The position numbers were made by a program, and so were the translations under genes. The notes under the pieces are model-generated. The model had not been told where the DNA came from and made no database searches. It saw only the letters and a list, made by a program, of their open reading frames with translations. Shown here in pieces: positions 1 to 8,949 of a stretch of DNA of 33,983 nucleotides (its first letter is position 1; every line of letters starts with the position of its first letter). The stretch is from Candidatus Uhrbacteria bacterium (lineage in GTDB: Bacteria > Patescibacteriota > Patescibacteriia > UBA9934 > GWF2-40-263). The stretch is taken from positions 1 to 33,983 of the forward strand of contig JAAZYG010000044.1 in NCBI GenBank assembly GCA_014239775.1, in the 5' to 3' direction.

Positions 1-150
1 ATCCTTTACAAGCACTGCACCAACTGGAAATAAAGAATCACCCGAACACTCTTTTTGTGCATTGAAAGCCTCTTTAATAAACTTATTATCAAGAGAAACA
101 AAAATGATCTCACGACCTTCTGGCAGATATGTGTATTTGATTTCAATCAT
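1..150 (-). CDS. Partial (C-terminus outside window) CMP/dCMP deaminase-like protein
   Basis: Minus-strand translation MIEIKYTYLPEGREIIFVSLDNKFIKEAFNAQKECSGDSLFPVGAVLVKD. The FPVGAVLVKD segment resembles the N-terminal strand of the cytidine/dCMP deaminase fold, and pyrimidine-metabolism genes follow. The zinc motifs lie outside the window. Confidence 0.55.
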   Translation of the reverse strand, partial: MIEIKYTYLPEGREIIFVSLDNKFIKEAFNAQKECSGDSLFPVGAVLVKD

Positions 151-186
151 AGATAATGCTCATATTATCATATATTTAAAAAACTT

Positions 187-366
187 ATGAACGATAATGA
201 AAATCAAAAAATGCTCGAGAATATAGGAAAAGATATGGCTATATTACTCCATAATTCAAATCTACCTGATGATGTAAAACAAGCATGGTCTGTTGTAATA
301 CCACATATGTCAGCTGAACAAATAGATAGATTGTCTAAATTACTTGCTCAACGAATCAAAAACTAA
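187..366 (+). CDS. Small hypothetical protein (59 aa)
   Basis: ATG-TAA ORF MNDNENQKMLENIGKDMAILLHNSNLPDDVKQAWSVVIPHMSAEQIDRLSKLLAQRIKN, just below the ORF-track cutoff and 1 nt upstream of the next ORF start. Confidence 0.6.
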   Translation: MNDNENQKMLENIGKDMAILLHNSNLPDDVKQAWSVVIPHMSAEQIDRLSKLLAQRIKN

Positions 367-367
367 T

Positions 368-793
368 ATGTCAGAACGACTAGGATACAATCCTGAAAGC
401 AACCCAAAAGAACAACCATCTGAACGGGCTGGAGAAATTCTAACCAACGCTTTAGATGCAGTACTTAACACAGCTGGACTGTCCTCTATTAGAAACATAG
501 GTGTTGGCCTTAGAACAGCATATGATCGTGCACAAACAATAAGCAGAGAAATCGCTTCTGGTGAGCGAACAGATGGTTTCATGCAAGAATACTTTGTAAA
601 TGGCTTTAAAGAAACATGGGACAAACTACGCATGCACGAAGGTGCAACAACAACAGATAAAATACTGAATGCGATTGATTCATTAACTGTAGCTCTAAAT
701 TATGGCAACATAGCCCTAGGACAATCAAAAAAATCTATCGATTCGACAGACATTGATCTTGCACTTGACGGTCTTGAAACTCAACCAGCTTAA
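368..793 (+). CDS. Hypothetical protein
   Basis: ORF 344..793. The internal ATG at 368 directly follows the upstream stop and is the likelier start. No recognised domain. Confidence 0.6.
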   Translation: MSERLGYNPESNPKEQPSERAGEILTNALDAVLNTAGLSSIRNIGVGLRTAYDRAQTISREIASGERTDGFMQEYFVNGFKETWDKLRMHEGATTTDKILNAIDSLTVALNYGNIALGQSKKSIDSTDIDLALDGLETQPA

Positions 794-1290
794 ACCTCCT
801 GTAAATGTAGCAAAACCGAATGCTCGCCCAACCGTGTTGAGTTGACCAACTTAAGGTTAACTCTATCAAATCCATGTGCAAATGGAACACCTTTACCAAA
901 CAAAACTGGTTCAATTGTCAAAAAATAATCTGTAATCAGACCTTCTCTAATAAAAATACTATAAACAGAAGAACCTCCTGCTACAACAACACTCTCATGA
1001 CCTTCCTTTTTAAGACGTGCCAAAAGTTCATTAGGTTGTTGTTTAGTAAATTCAACACCATTCACACTATAATCTTCAGGTGAATAAGTCATAACAATAA
1101 GCCTACGATCTTTTAAAGGCCGACCTATAGTATTAAATGTTTTGGAACCCATAATAACTACACCGCTTTCTTTTGTTTTTTCAATAAAAAAACGAGTATC
1201 CTCTTTGGATGTCCAATCAAGTGAGTTTTGTTCTGCTGATTCAGCAATTTTCCCATCAACAGACATTGCTGCAATTAAAATTACCTTCAT
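790..1290 (-). CDS. RibD C-terminal/dihydrofolate reductase-like reductase
   Basis: MKVILIAAMSVDGKIA start, VIMGSKTF and VVVAGGSSVYSIFI motifs of the DHFR/RibD_C fold. Overlaps the stop of the upstream thyA-like gene (ATGA). Confidence 0.8.
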   Translation of the reverse strand: MKVILIAAMSVDGKIAESAEQNSLDWTSKEDTRFFIEKTKESGVVIMGSKTFNTIGRPLKDRRLIVMTYSPEDYSVNGVEFTKQQPNELLARLKKEGHESVVVAGGSSVYSIFIREGLITDYFLTIEPVLFGKGVPFAHGFDRVNLKLVNSTRLGEHSVLLHLQEV

Positions 1291-2120
1291 AATGCTATTT
1301 TCATTTTTTTTACTGGTGACGCTGGATCATACTGCTCTTTAAACATTGAAAACATTTCATGAACAAGTTCTGAATCTCCATTCAATGCACGTTTAAATGA
1401 ATCCTTTGGAAGTTTACATATAATCTCATTATGAACATGACCTTCCCTATTTATCAACTCATTAACCTGACTATAATGATTCTCATAAATATGCGCATGT
1501 GAAATAGAAACCGTAAGTTTCCCTACTTCAACACCCAACTCTTGAGCAAGCATGGCCTGCAAAAGAGCAAATCCAGCCGTATCGTGTGGATTACCCAGCA
1601 TCATGTCATTTGAACGAATAATTAAGTGTAAATTTAATTTATTATTAATTATATTAACTGTCCAACAAAAAGGACAAGGAACATTTTTCTTTTTTGGCGC
1701 AATAAGACCATCGGTTGCAGGGTCCCACATTACAACAACCCCTTGGCGTGAAGAAGGCTCCTCTTTTAAATGCTTTACGAGGTCCAACAACTGATCTCTG
1801 CCGAAATACTTTCTCCACCTATATCCATAAGCAGCTTCGATTGTTCCATCTTCCTCTGCAAAATCATCCCAAATTTTTGTAAACTGACGTAAAAAATCTA
1901 AATCCTTTGATCCTGTTATCATCCATACAACTTCTGCACAAAATAAACGCACAGGAATTTTTCTAATTGTAAGTAAAGGAAAACCATTTGCTGGATAAAG
2001 CTCATACGTCATACCAGGCAAAGCCTTTGTACTAAGACCAGTACGTGCAGAAAAAATATCATCACCCTTGTGATAAACATTTAAAATCATATCCATATAA
2101 ACTTTATCGAAGCTTGTCAT
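1287..2120 (-). CDS. thyA: Thymidylate synthase family protein (Asn-to-Asp substrate-selectivity variant)
   Basis: Colinear with ThyA: GFPLLTIRK, IWDDFAEEDG, AYGYRWR, catalytic VPC, RSND, AHIYENH. The dUMP-selecting Asn is replaced by Asp (LGNPHDTAGF). Confidence 0.88.
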   Translation of the reverse strand: MTSFDKVYMDMILNVYHKGDDIFSARTGLSTKALPGMTYELYPANGFPLLTIRKIPVRLFCAEVVWMITGSKDLDFLRQFTKIWDDFAEEDGTIEAAYGYRWRKYFGRDQLLDLVKHLKEEPSSRQGVVVMWDPATDGLIAPKKKNVPCPFCWTVNIINNKLNLHLIIRSNDMMLGNPHDTAGFALLQAMLAQELGVEVGKLTVSISHAHIYENHYSQVNELINREGHVHNEIICKLPKDSFKRALNGDSELVHEMFSMFKEQYDPASPVKKMKIAL

Positions 2121-2190
2121 ATTAACCTTAATTTACCAGAAGATTGAATCCATTTCCAACTAACGCAATTTCAGTTAAAATAGCATCATT

Positions 2191-2625
2191 ATGAAAATAC
2201 CTGTGGAAATCTTTAAAACTCACCCAGATGCTCAAATACCACAATATGAAAGCACTGGTGCATGTGCATTCGACCTATCACCTATAGAAGACGCAACAAT
2301 TGCACCAAATGAAATAGTCAGGCTTAAAACAGGCTTAGTTATTTGTGTACCTGAAAATTATACACTTATACTTGCAGCACGTTCATCTACTCCTAAAAAA
2401 TATGGAGTAAATATACCGCAAGGATTTGGAATTGTTGATACAGACTACTGTGGCCCAACAGACGAAATTCTTTTACAACTCAGAAACTTTTCAAATCAAA
2501 CAATACAAATCAAAAAAGGACAACGTATCGCACAAGGAATGTTTGTTCCAGTAATAAAAGCTCAATTTAAAATAATAGAAAATATATCAAAACCAGACCG
2601 TGGCGGGTTCGGATCAACAGGTTAA
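2191..2625 (+). CDS. dut: dUTP diphosphatase (dUTPase) family
   Basis: Trimeric dUTPase motifs: STGACAFDLS, ARSST, GIVDTDYCGP, GQRIAQ, DRGGFGSTG. Confidence 0.88.
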   Translation: MKIPVEIFKTHPDAQIPQYESTGACAFDLSPIEDATIAPNEIVRLKTGLVICVPENYTLILAARSSTPKKYGVNIPQGFGIVDTDYCGPTDEILLQLRNFSNQTIQIKKGQRIAQGMFVPVIKAQFKIIENISKPDRGGFGSTG

Positions 2626-2641
2626 TTTGCTATAATATACT

Positions 2642-3367
2642 ATGAATCGTAAAGGATACTTCATCATAATTGATGGCATCGCTGGTAGTGGAAAATCCAC
2701 CATAATCAAAGCTGTTCAAAAGAATTTTATTAATTCTAATAAGAAAATATTTAAATTATCTGACTGGACACACGCCGAACCACCAAAATTTGAAGACATT
2801 TCTGATTTTGATGTTTACTTTACTTACGAACCAACAAGACACTGGATTGGTGCTGCAATCAGATATGAACTATCTCGAGAAGACGATTTATACGGAGGAG
2901 AAGAGCTTGCACACGCATTTTCACTCGACAGACAAATAATGTATAAACGCCTTATCCTACCAGCACTCAATGCTGGAAAAATAATAATTCAGGATAGAGG
3001 AATCTCCACATCATTGGTATATCAACCAATAATGCCGCAAAGTATAAGTATAGAGACAATCAGAAATCTTCCAGGAAATAAATTGGCTATCAAACATGCA
3101 CCTGATACACTTATCTTAACAAAACTATCTGCTGAAAATGCGTTTCAACGAATACAAAACAGACAAGATGAGCTTAAAGGAGTGTTTGGACAACTAAATT
3201 TTCTTAAAAAATTAGAAAAACGCTTTTCAGAAAAATGGTTAATTGAAACCTTTGAAAAACAAGGAACTGAAATAGTACACCTAGATACAAGCAGTGAACT
3301 TAGCAAAACAATAAACGAGACAAATAAAATCATAAATAAAATACTTACAAAAAATTTTTATGCCTAA
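2642..3367 (+). CDS. tmk: dTMP kinase-like P-loop nucleotide kinase
   Basis: P-loop IDGIAGSGKST, YEPTRHWIG, LDRQIMYKRLILPALNAGKIIIQDRGISTSLVYQ, as in thymidylate kinases. Confidence 0.78.
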   Translation: MNRKGYFIIIDGIAGSGKSTIIKAVQKNFINSNKKIFKLSDWTHAEPPKFEDISDFDVYFTYEPTRHWIGAAIRYELSREDDLYGGEELAHAFSLDRQIMYKRLILPALNAGKIIIQDRGISTSLVYQPIMPQSISIETIRNLPGNKLAIKHAPDTLILTKLSAENAFQRIQNRQDELKGVFGQLNFLKKLEKRFSEKWLIETFEKQGTEIVHLDTSSELSKTINETNKIINKILTKNFYA

Positions 3368-4244
3368 TAAACTAATATCAATAGGTGAAATTATAGATAG
3401 ATCCATAAATATCTATCAAAAACACTTTGCAAATCTAATCAGCATATCCTCATGGATGTTAATTGTAGTAATTTTAAATATTATTGCACTTGGACTATAT
3501 CCATCAGCTGGAAAAATGATTACTTCAGAAGTCTTAACATCAACAGAATCAGCTGGAGTAATAATATATGCACTGACAAACTTTATAATTTCACCGATAA
3601 TTGCAATATTTATTTTAGTCATGCTTGTCAGAGCATTAAAAATGGTTTTAGCAGGAAAAACCATAGATATAAGCAAAGTAATGCATGAAACAAAAACAAG
3701 AATAATACCCACAATTCTTATATCAATAATGGTTTTCTTTGTTGTACTTTTTGCATCAGTAATATCCTTTAGTCCTGCAGCAATACTTGCAATGATAAGC
3801 TTATGGACACAAAGCACGTTCTTGGTAACTGCAACTAATATACTTCTAATTATTGGTGTTTTTGCTGCATTAATACTTACAATCAAATGGTCTGTTCAAT
3901 TCTATCTTGCCCCATACATTACAGCATCAGATGACATAAAAGGTAAAAAATCATTAATATACTCTCAAAAAATTACAGACAAGAAATTTTGGGGTGTACT
4001 TTTAAGATTAGTTCTTCCAAAAATAGTCTTTTTAATGATAGGTGTACTAATTATTCTGTTCTTTGGTTTTATCATGTCGATTGTTGCATCAACAATCTCA
4101 GGATTAAATCTCAATCTAGAACTTAGAATAATTACACTATCAGACACCATAGTTCCTATACTTGCAAGTATTTTTGTTCAACCACTTATCATAATCACAG
4201 ACATGATTCTTCTAAACAACCTAAAAGGAAGTGTTGCAAAATAA
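3360..4244 (+). CDS. Multipass membrane protein, resembling glycerophosphodiester-phosphodiesterase membrane-domain proteins
   Basis: Several long hydrophobic segments. 8-nt overlap with the upstream kinase gene. Confidence 0.65.
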   Translation: MPNKLISIGEIIDRSINIYQKHFANLISISSWMLIVVILNIIALGLYPSAGKMITSEVLTSTESAGVIIYALTNFIISPIIAIFILVMLVRALKMVLAGKTIDISKVMHETKTRIIPTILISIMVFFVVLFASVISFSPAAILAMISLWTQSTFLVTATNILLIIGVFAALILTIKWSVQFYLAPYITASDDIKGKKSLIYSQKITDKKFWGVLLRLVLPKIVFLMIGVLIILFFGFIMSIVASTISGLNLNLELRIITLSDTIVPILASIFVQPLIIITDMILLNNLKGSVAK

Positions 4245-4247
4245 ATT

Positions 4248-4997
4248 ATGGTATCACCCTTTGCACTCATTAAATCAAGTATTATTCAGTACAAAAAAAA
4301 TGCTGTAACATATTTAGGATATACTGCATGGACACTCATACCAGCAACGGGAATCATTCTTCTACAAATTGCTCCTAAAACACCAACAACTTTTTTAATT
4401 CTATTTTTATTAACAATAACAGAAATTTTTTTGTGGGTATGGATTAGTATAATAATTATACAGCTAACAACCTCAACTAAACCCATAAACAAACTTGACC
4501 AGAACAAACTACAAATATCTTCAATTCAAAAAATGCACCCACTAATTTGGGTGGGTTTTATAGAACTACTTATAATAGCTGGTGGAACAATACTCTTAAT
4601 AATACCTGGGTTAATATTCATGGTCTGGTATGCTTTTGCTCAATTATCTGTTGTACTAGACAACAAACGAGGTATGAAAGCCTTATCCTATAGCAGAGAC
4701 CTCGTAAAAGGTAGATTTTTGTATACAGCGTATTCAGCAATACTAATACCGATTCTTATGATGTTGGTATATCTAATGATATTCTCTATTATAACCACAC
4801 CTTTTTTCAGCATGTCTGGTCAAACAATTAATGACATACTTGAACTAAACGCAGCACCAATGTGGTTACAAAGCCTACAAATTGCAGGAGATGTGCTATT
4901 TATGCCTCTGATTATTATTTATACAACAAAACTATATCAACACATGAAAGACACATATAATTCCACAGGACTTGAAAAAGGAAGCAAGATTGCGTAA
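4248..4997 (+). CDS. Multipass membrane protein, similar in style to the preceding ORF
   Basis: Multiple TM segments, GTILLIIPGLIFMVWYAFAQLSVVLDNKRGMKALSYSRDLVKGRF motif. 3 nt downstream of the previous gene. Confidence 0.65.
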   Translation: MVSPFALIKSSIIQYKKNAVTYLGYTAWTLIPATGIILLQIAPKTPTTFLILFLLTITEIFLWVWISIIIIQLTTSTKPINKLDQNKLQISSIQKMHPLIWVGFIELLIIAGGTILLIIPGLIFMVWYAFAQLSVVLDNKRGMKALSYSRDLVKGRFLYTAYSAILIPILMMLVYLMIFSIITTPFFSMSGQTINDILELNAAPMWLQSLQIAGDVLFMPLIIIYTTKLYQHMKDTYNSTGLEKGSKIA

Positions 4998-5030
4998 TCT
5001 CAATGAGTTAAATTCCTTTTTTTTATTTCT

Positions 5031-6554
5031 ATGATATACGAACCAGTAATAGGACTTGAAATACATATACAACTTAAAACAAAGACAAAGATGTTTTGCA
5101 GTTGTTCTGCAAATGAGTCTGCAACTTCACCAAATACAAACATATGTCCGATATGCCTTGGTCACCCCGGTGTACTTCCAGTCACAAATGAACAAGCTGT
5201 TAGGTTTGGGATACTTTTAGGAATTGCTTTAAATTGTAAAATTGCAAATAATTCAAAATTTGATAGAAAAAATTACTTTTATCCAGATCTACCAAAATCT
5301 TATCAAATATCACAATTTGACTTACCTATAGCAGAACATGGCTATATGGATATTGAAATACCTGATGGTATCAGAAAAACTGCACGAATAGGAATAACCA
5401 GAGCCCATCTTGAAGAAGATGCCGCAAAATCACTTCATGGCACTGATGGTAAGTCATATGTAGACTTTAATCGTGGTGGAACTCCATTAATTGAAGTTGT
5501 CACTGAACCAGATTTCAAAACACCAAAAGAAGCAAAAATCTTTTTACAAGAACTAAGATTAATCGCAAGATATCTTGGAATATCTAATGCTGATATGGAA
5601 AAAGGACAATTAAGATGTGATGCGAACATATCTTTACGACCATTAGATGAAAACGGAAATATTATAGGTAAAACACTAAATCCAAAAACAGAAGTAAAAA
5701 ACATAAACTCTTTTAAGCATGTTGAGCGCGCACTGGAACATGAAATACAAAGACAAACAAAACTTTGGAAACAAGACAATCCTCCAGCAATCTCAACAAC
5801 ACGTGGCTGGAATGATGAAAAACAGCAAACAGTTGATCAACGATCAAAAGAAGACGCTGCTGATTATAAATATTTCCCTGAACCAGACATCCCAGCACTT
5901 TCCTTAACAGAAATTGCAGAAGAAATGAAACAGCAATTACCAGAACTCCCAGCAAAAAGAAGACTTAGATTTACTGAGGAATACTCACTGAGAATGATGG
6001 ATTCTAAACAAATATGCTCAGACCCTGCACTTGCAGATTTTACAGAGCATGTATTCTCTGAACTACACGCATGGATGAATTCACTTGACGACATGGCTGA
6101 TGCAGACGACGAGATGGTCGAAAGCGAAAAGAAAAAACTTGGTAAAATTGTATCTGGATGGCTACTATCAAAACTCGGCGGTCTTTTAAGTGAGCGATCA
6201 ATTGATGTACGTACAATGAAAATTAACCCAGAAAATTTTGCTGAATTCATAACATTGATCGCAACAAAAAAATTAAACAATGCAACAGGACTTAAAGTAC
6301 TGAACAAAATGCTAGACGATGGAAGCGACCCATCTCACGTAATGGAAGATGAACAACTAGGTCAAATGGATGATGAAGGTGCAATAGCTGAAATAATCAC
6401 AAAAATAATTGAAATGAATCCAAAAGAAGTTACCCGCTACAAAGAAGGTGACGAACAACTAATCAAATTCTTTATAGGTCAAGTAATGAAAGAAACACAA
6501 GGAACGGCAGATCCTGCACTTGCAAAAAATATTCTAAAAGTAAAACTTAATTAA
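5031..6554 (+). CDS. gatB: Aspartyl/glutamyl-tRNA(Asn/Gln) amidotransferase subunit B
   Basis: MIYEPVIGLEIHIQLKTKTKMFCSC, NICPICLGHPGVLPVTN, FDRKNYFYPDLPKSYQISQ, RGGTPLIEVVTEPD. Confidence 0.97.
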   Translation: MIYEPVIGLEIHIQLKTKTKMFCSCSANESATSPNTNICPICLGHPGVLPVTNEQAVRFGILLGIALNCKIANNSKFDRKNYFYPDLPKSYQISQFDLPIAEHGYMDIEIPDGIRKTARIGITRAHLEEDAAKSLHGTDGKSYVDFNRGGTPLIEVVTEPDFKTPKEAKIFLQELRLIARYLGISNADMEKGQLRCDANISLRPLDENGNIIGKTLNPKTEVKNINSFKHVERALEHEIQRQTKLWKQDNPPAISTTRGWNDEKQQTVDQRSKEDAADYKYFPEPDIPALSLTEIAEEMKQQLPELPAKRRLRFTEEYSLRMMDSKQICSDPALADFTEHVFSELHAWMNSLDDMADADDEMVESEKKKLGKIVSGWLLSKLGGLLSERSIDVRTMKINPENFAEFITLIATKKLNNATGLKVLNKMLDDGSDPSHVMEDEQLGQMDDEGAIAEIITKIIEMNPKEVTRYKEGDEQLIKFFIGQVMKETQGTADPALAKNILKVKLN

Positions 6555-7434
6555 TAAAGCGTTCGATCAATTCGATCGCTTTATTTTTTTTATCAATCCA
6601 AACAATCCTATCATCCCTTTTAAACCATGTAATCTGACGTTTGGCATATTTTCTAGTAGATTGCTTGATCTCTGAAACAGAATCTTCCAGAGTTGATGTA
6701 CCTTCTAAATAATCACAAACTTGTCTATAACCAATACCTGTCATAGATTCAATTTTGCATCCATATATACTTTTTAACTCTTCAACTTCAGACACTAGTC
6801 CTTTTGCAATCATATCCTCAACACGTTTATTAATTCTTTCATACAACACATCACGCTCAGCCTTAAGTCCAATTTGCAACACATTGTATTTTGACTCCCC
6901 TTTTGTTTGCTGTTTAGAAAATGGAACACCTGTACGGTTCGTAACCTCTATCGCGCGAACCAACTTACGCTTATTATCAGAAGCAATGTTTTCTGCACCT
7001 AATGGATCTATGCTTTTATATTGATAAAACAACTCTTCAACTGAAAGACCTTCCAATTGTTGTCGCAACTTAATATCAGACCCTGTACTTGCTAAATCAA
7101 AATTATCTATTAATGCTTGTAGCCAAAAACCTGTTCCACCAACCAAAACAGGTAACTTACCCCTACCTATAATTTCCTCGATTTTTTTCTCTGCATACTG
7201 CTTAAAATCTGAAACAGAATAATCTAAATCTGGATCAACAAGATCGATACCCCAATGCACAACACCACAGTCATCAGAAAATTTTGCTGTACCAAGATCC
7301 ATCCCCTTATAAACCTGACGTGAATCAACCGAAACAACCTCACCATTAAACAACTTGGCAATTTCTATACCAAGCGATGTTTTTCCTGATGCTGTAGGAC
7401 CAACAACAGCAATTATTTTAGGTTTGATGCCCAT
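6547..7434 (-). CDS. miaA: tRNA dimethylallyltransferase
   Basis: VVGPTASGKTSLGIEIAK, SVDSRQVYKGMDLGTAK, LVGGTGFWLQAL, RKYAKRQITWFKR. Confidence 0.96.
   Translation of the reverse strand: MGIKPKIIAVVGPTASGKTSLGIEIAKLFNGEVVSVDSRQVYKGMDLGTAKFSDDCGVVHWGIDLVDPDLDYSVSDFKQYAEKKIEEIIGRGKLPVLVGGTGFWLQALIDNFDLASTGSDIKLRQQLEGLSVEELFYQYKSIDPLGAENIASDNKRKLVRAIEVTNRTGVPFSKQQTKGESKYNVLQIGLKAERDVLYERINKRVEDMIAKGLVSEVEELKSIYGCKIESMTGIGYRQVCDYLEGTSTLEDSVSEIKQSTRKYAKRQITWFKRDDRIVWIDKKNKAIELIERFIN
6553..6590. terminator. Hairpin plus T-tract between convergent gatB and miaA
   Basis: AATAAAGCG (6553-6561) / CGCTTTATT (6577-6585) followed by TTTTT. Lies inside the 3' end of miaA. Confidence 0.7.
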
Positions 7435-7461
7435 AACCTATTCGTGGTTAATACGTTTCAT

Positions 7462-8862
7462 TTATTCATTACAGACTCCTTCTAATACCCATTTATCAGC
7501 CTTGTTGATTTTTACATCAACAATCTTTCCTATAAACTTTGCATCTCCATGAAATCTAACGAGTTTCATTTCTCTTGAATTCCCATAACAATACCCTGGT
7601 TGTTTAGCCATTAATTCCTGTATTTTTTCTGGCATTGCAAGCATCTCATCTGTTATTTTTGGTTGCTCATAACGTTCAACCAAAACACTTACTGTTTGAT
7701 TTACAAACTTTTGATTTTTTTCGAATGTCCTTTTTTCCATCAATTCCTGAAGAACCTTCCATCTACGCTTCTTTTCGTCATTTGAAACATCATCTTTAAA
7801 AGCACGATGCGCTGCTGTACCTGAACGAACAGAATATCTGGCAGTATATGAAATATCAAAATCCGCCTCTTTATACATGTCGACAGTTTTATCAAATTGA
7901 TCCTCGCTCTCTCCAGAAAAACCTACAATAATGTCAGTACCTAATGCTATGTTAGGCAACTTTACTCTAATTCTTTTTACAACATCCAAATATTGCTCAG
8001 CTGTATATCTTCGATTCATTTTTCTAAGAACATCATTGTCTCCGGCCTGAACTGGCAAATGTATGAAATTTAAATGAGCCGGCAATGACATTGCATCTAT
8101 TATTTCATCTGTCATATGCACAGGATGAGGTGCTGTGTAGTGAAGTCTAGAAATTCCATCTACTTGGTTTATCTCCCACAAAAGAGCTGCAAAATTATCT
8201 TTATACGGATTATCTTTTGAAAAATTTTCTGGATCTGGCGCCTGATAGCTATTAACCGTTTGACCCAACAAAGTAACCTCAACACAACCATGCTCTGATA
8301 AATCGATTATCTCTGTCATAAGATCTTTAACTGATCTGTTTTTTTCCAACCCTCTTGAAAATGGCACCACACAATATGTACAAAATTTATTACATCCAGT
8401 CTGGATACTTACATACGCTTGCACCTTTGTATTTCTATCTGGTATTACTTTTAAATAATCCTCAACAATATCATCACTGTTTACAAGCTCTGGACGTATC
8501 TCCCCTATCCACCTAGGCAACTGCCCCATGTCAGCTGTAGGAAAATACAAATCTACAATCGGCATTTTTTTTAAAAACACACCAGCCCTATCTCTGCCTG
8601 GCATACAACCAGTAATTCCAATTATAACTTTTGGATTTTTTCTTTTTATTTTTTTAAACTCATTAATCTTTCCAAACACACGATCTTCAGCGCTTTGCCT
8701 TACAGAACATGTGTTGATCAAAATAAAATCAGCATCAACAACCTCATCAATAGACTCAAACCCAATATTTTGCAATATTGTTGCAACTCTTTCTGAATCA
8801 TTCTTATTCATCTGACAACCATAAGTAATCAAATGATATTTTGGTGTGACCTGCTCTTGCAT
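7462..8862 (-). CDS. miaB: tRNA-2-methylthio-N6-dimethylallyladenosine synthase
   Basis: ITYGCQMNKNDSE, radical-SAM GCNKFCTYCVVPFSRG, LLGQTVNSY, GTDIIVGFSGE; adjacent to miaA. Confidence 0.95.
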   Translation of the reverse strand: MQEQVTPKYHLITYGCQMNKNDSERVATILQNIGFESIDEVVDADFILINTCSVRQSAEDRVFGKINEFKKIKRKNPKVIIGITGCMPGRDRAGVFLKKMPIVDLYFPTADMGQLPRWIGEIRPELVNSDDIVEDYLKVIPDRNTKVQAYVSIQTGCNKFCTYCVVPFSRGLEKNRSVKDLMTEIIDLSEHGCVEVTLLGQTVNSYQAPDPENFSKDNPYKDNFAALLWEINQVDGISRLHYTAPHPVHMTDEIIDAMSLPAHLNFIHLPVQAGDNDVLRKMNRRYTAEQYLDVVKRIRVKLPNIALGTDIIVGFSGESEDQFDKTVDMYKEADFDISYTARYSVRSGTAAHRAFKDDVSNDEKKRRWKVLQELMEKRTFEKNQKFVNQTVSVLVERYEQPKITDEMLAMPEKIQELMAKQPGYCYGNSREMKLVRFHGDAKFIGKIVDVKINKADKWVLEGVCNE

Positions 8863-8906
8863 ATACGCATGAGATTACCAGAAACAGAAAAAACTATCTA
8901 GACAAA

Positions 8907-8927
8907 TAAAAAAAGCCCTTTTGGGCT
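8907..8927 (-). terminator. Rho-independent terminator for the 8950..9438 gene
   Basis: Minus strand AGCCC-AAAA-GGGCT followed by a TTTTTT tract. Confidence 0.8.
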
Positions 8928-8949
8928 ATTGAGTGAGTTTGCAAAAGTA

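Noticed and set aside
3416-3886. 156-aa minus-strand ORF
   Set aside because: Fully antisense to the 3360..4244 membrane-protein gene. Composition looks like a mirror of the coding strand, with no domain or RBS.
4537-4556. Terminator-like hairpin ACCCAC...GTGGGT followed by TTT within a coding region
   Set aside because: Short T-run and located mid-gene; likely chance, not supported as a terminator.
5864-6307. 147-aa minus-strand ORF (and 5435..5779, 5713..5955)
   Set aside because: Antisense to well-supported gatB; Ser/Phe-rich shadow ORFs.
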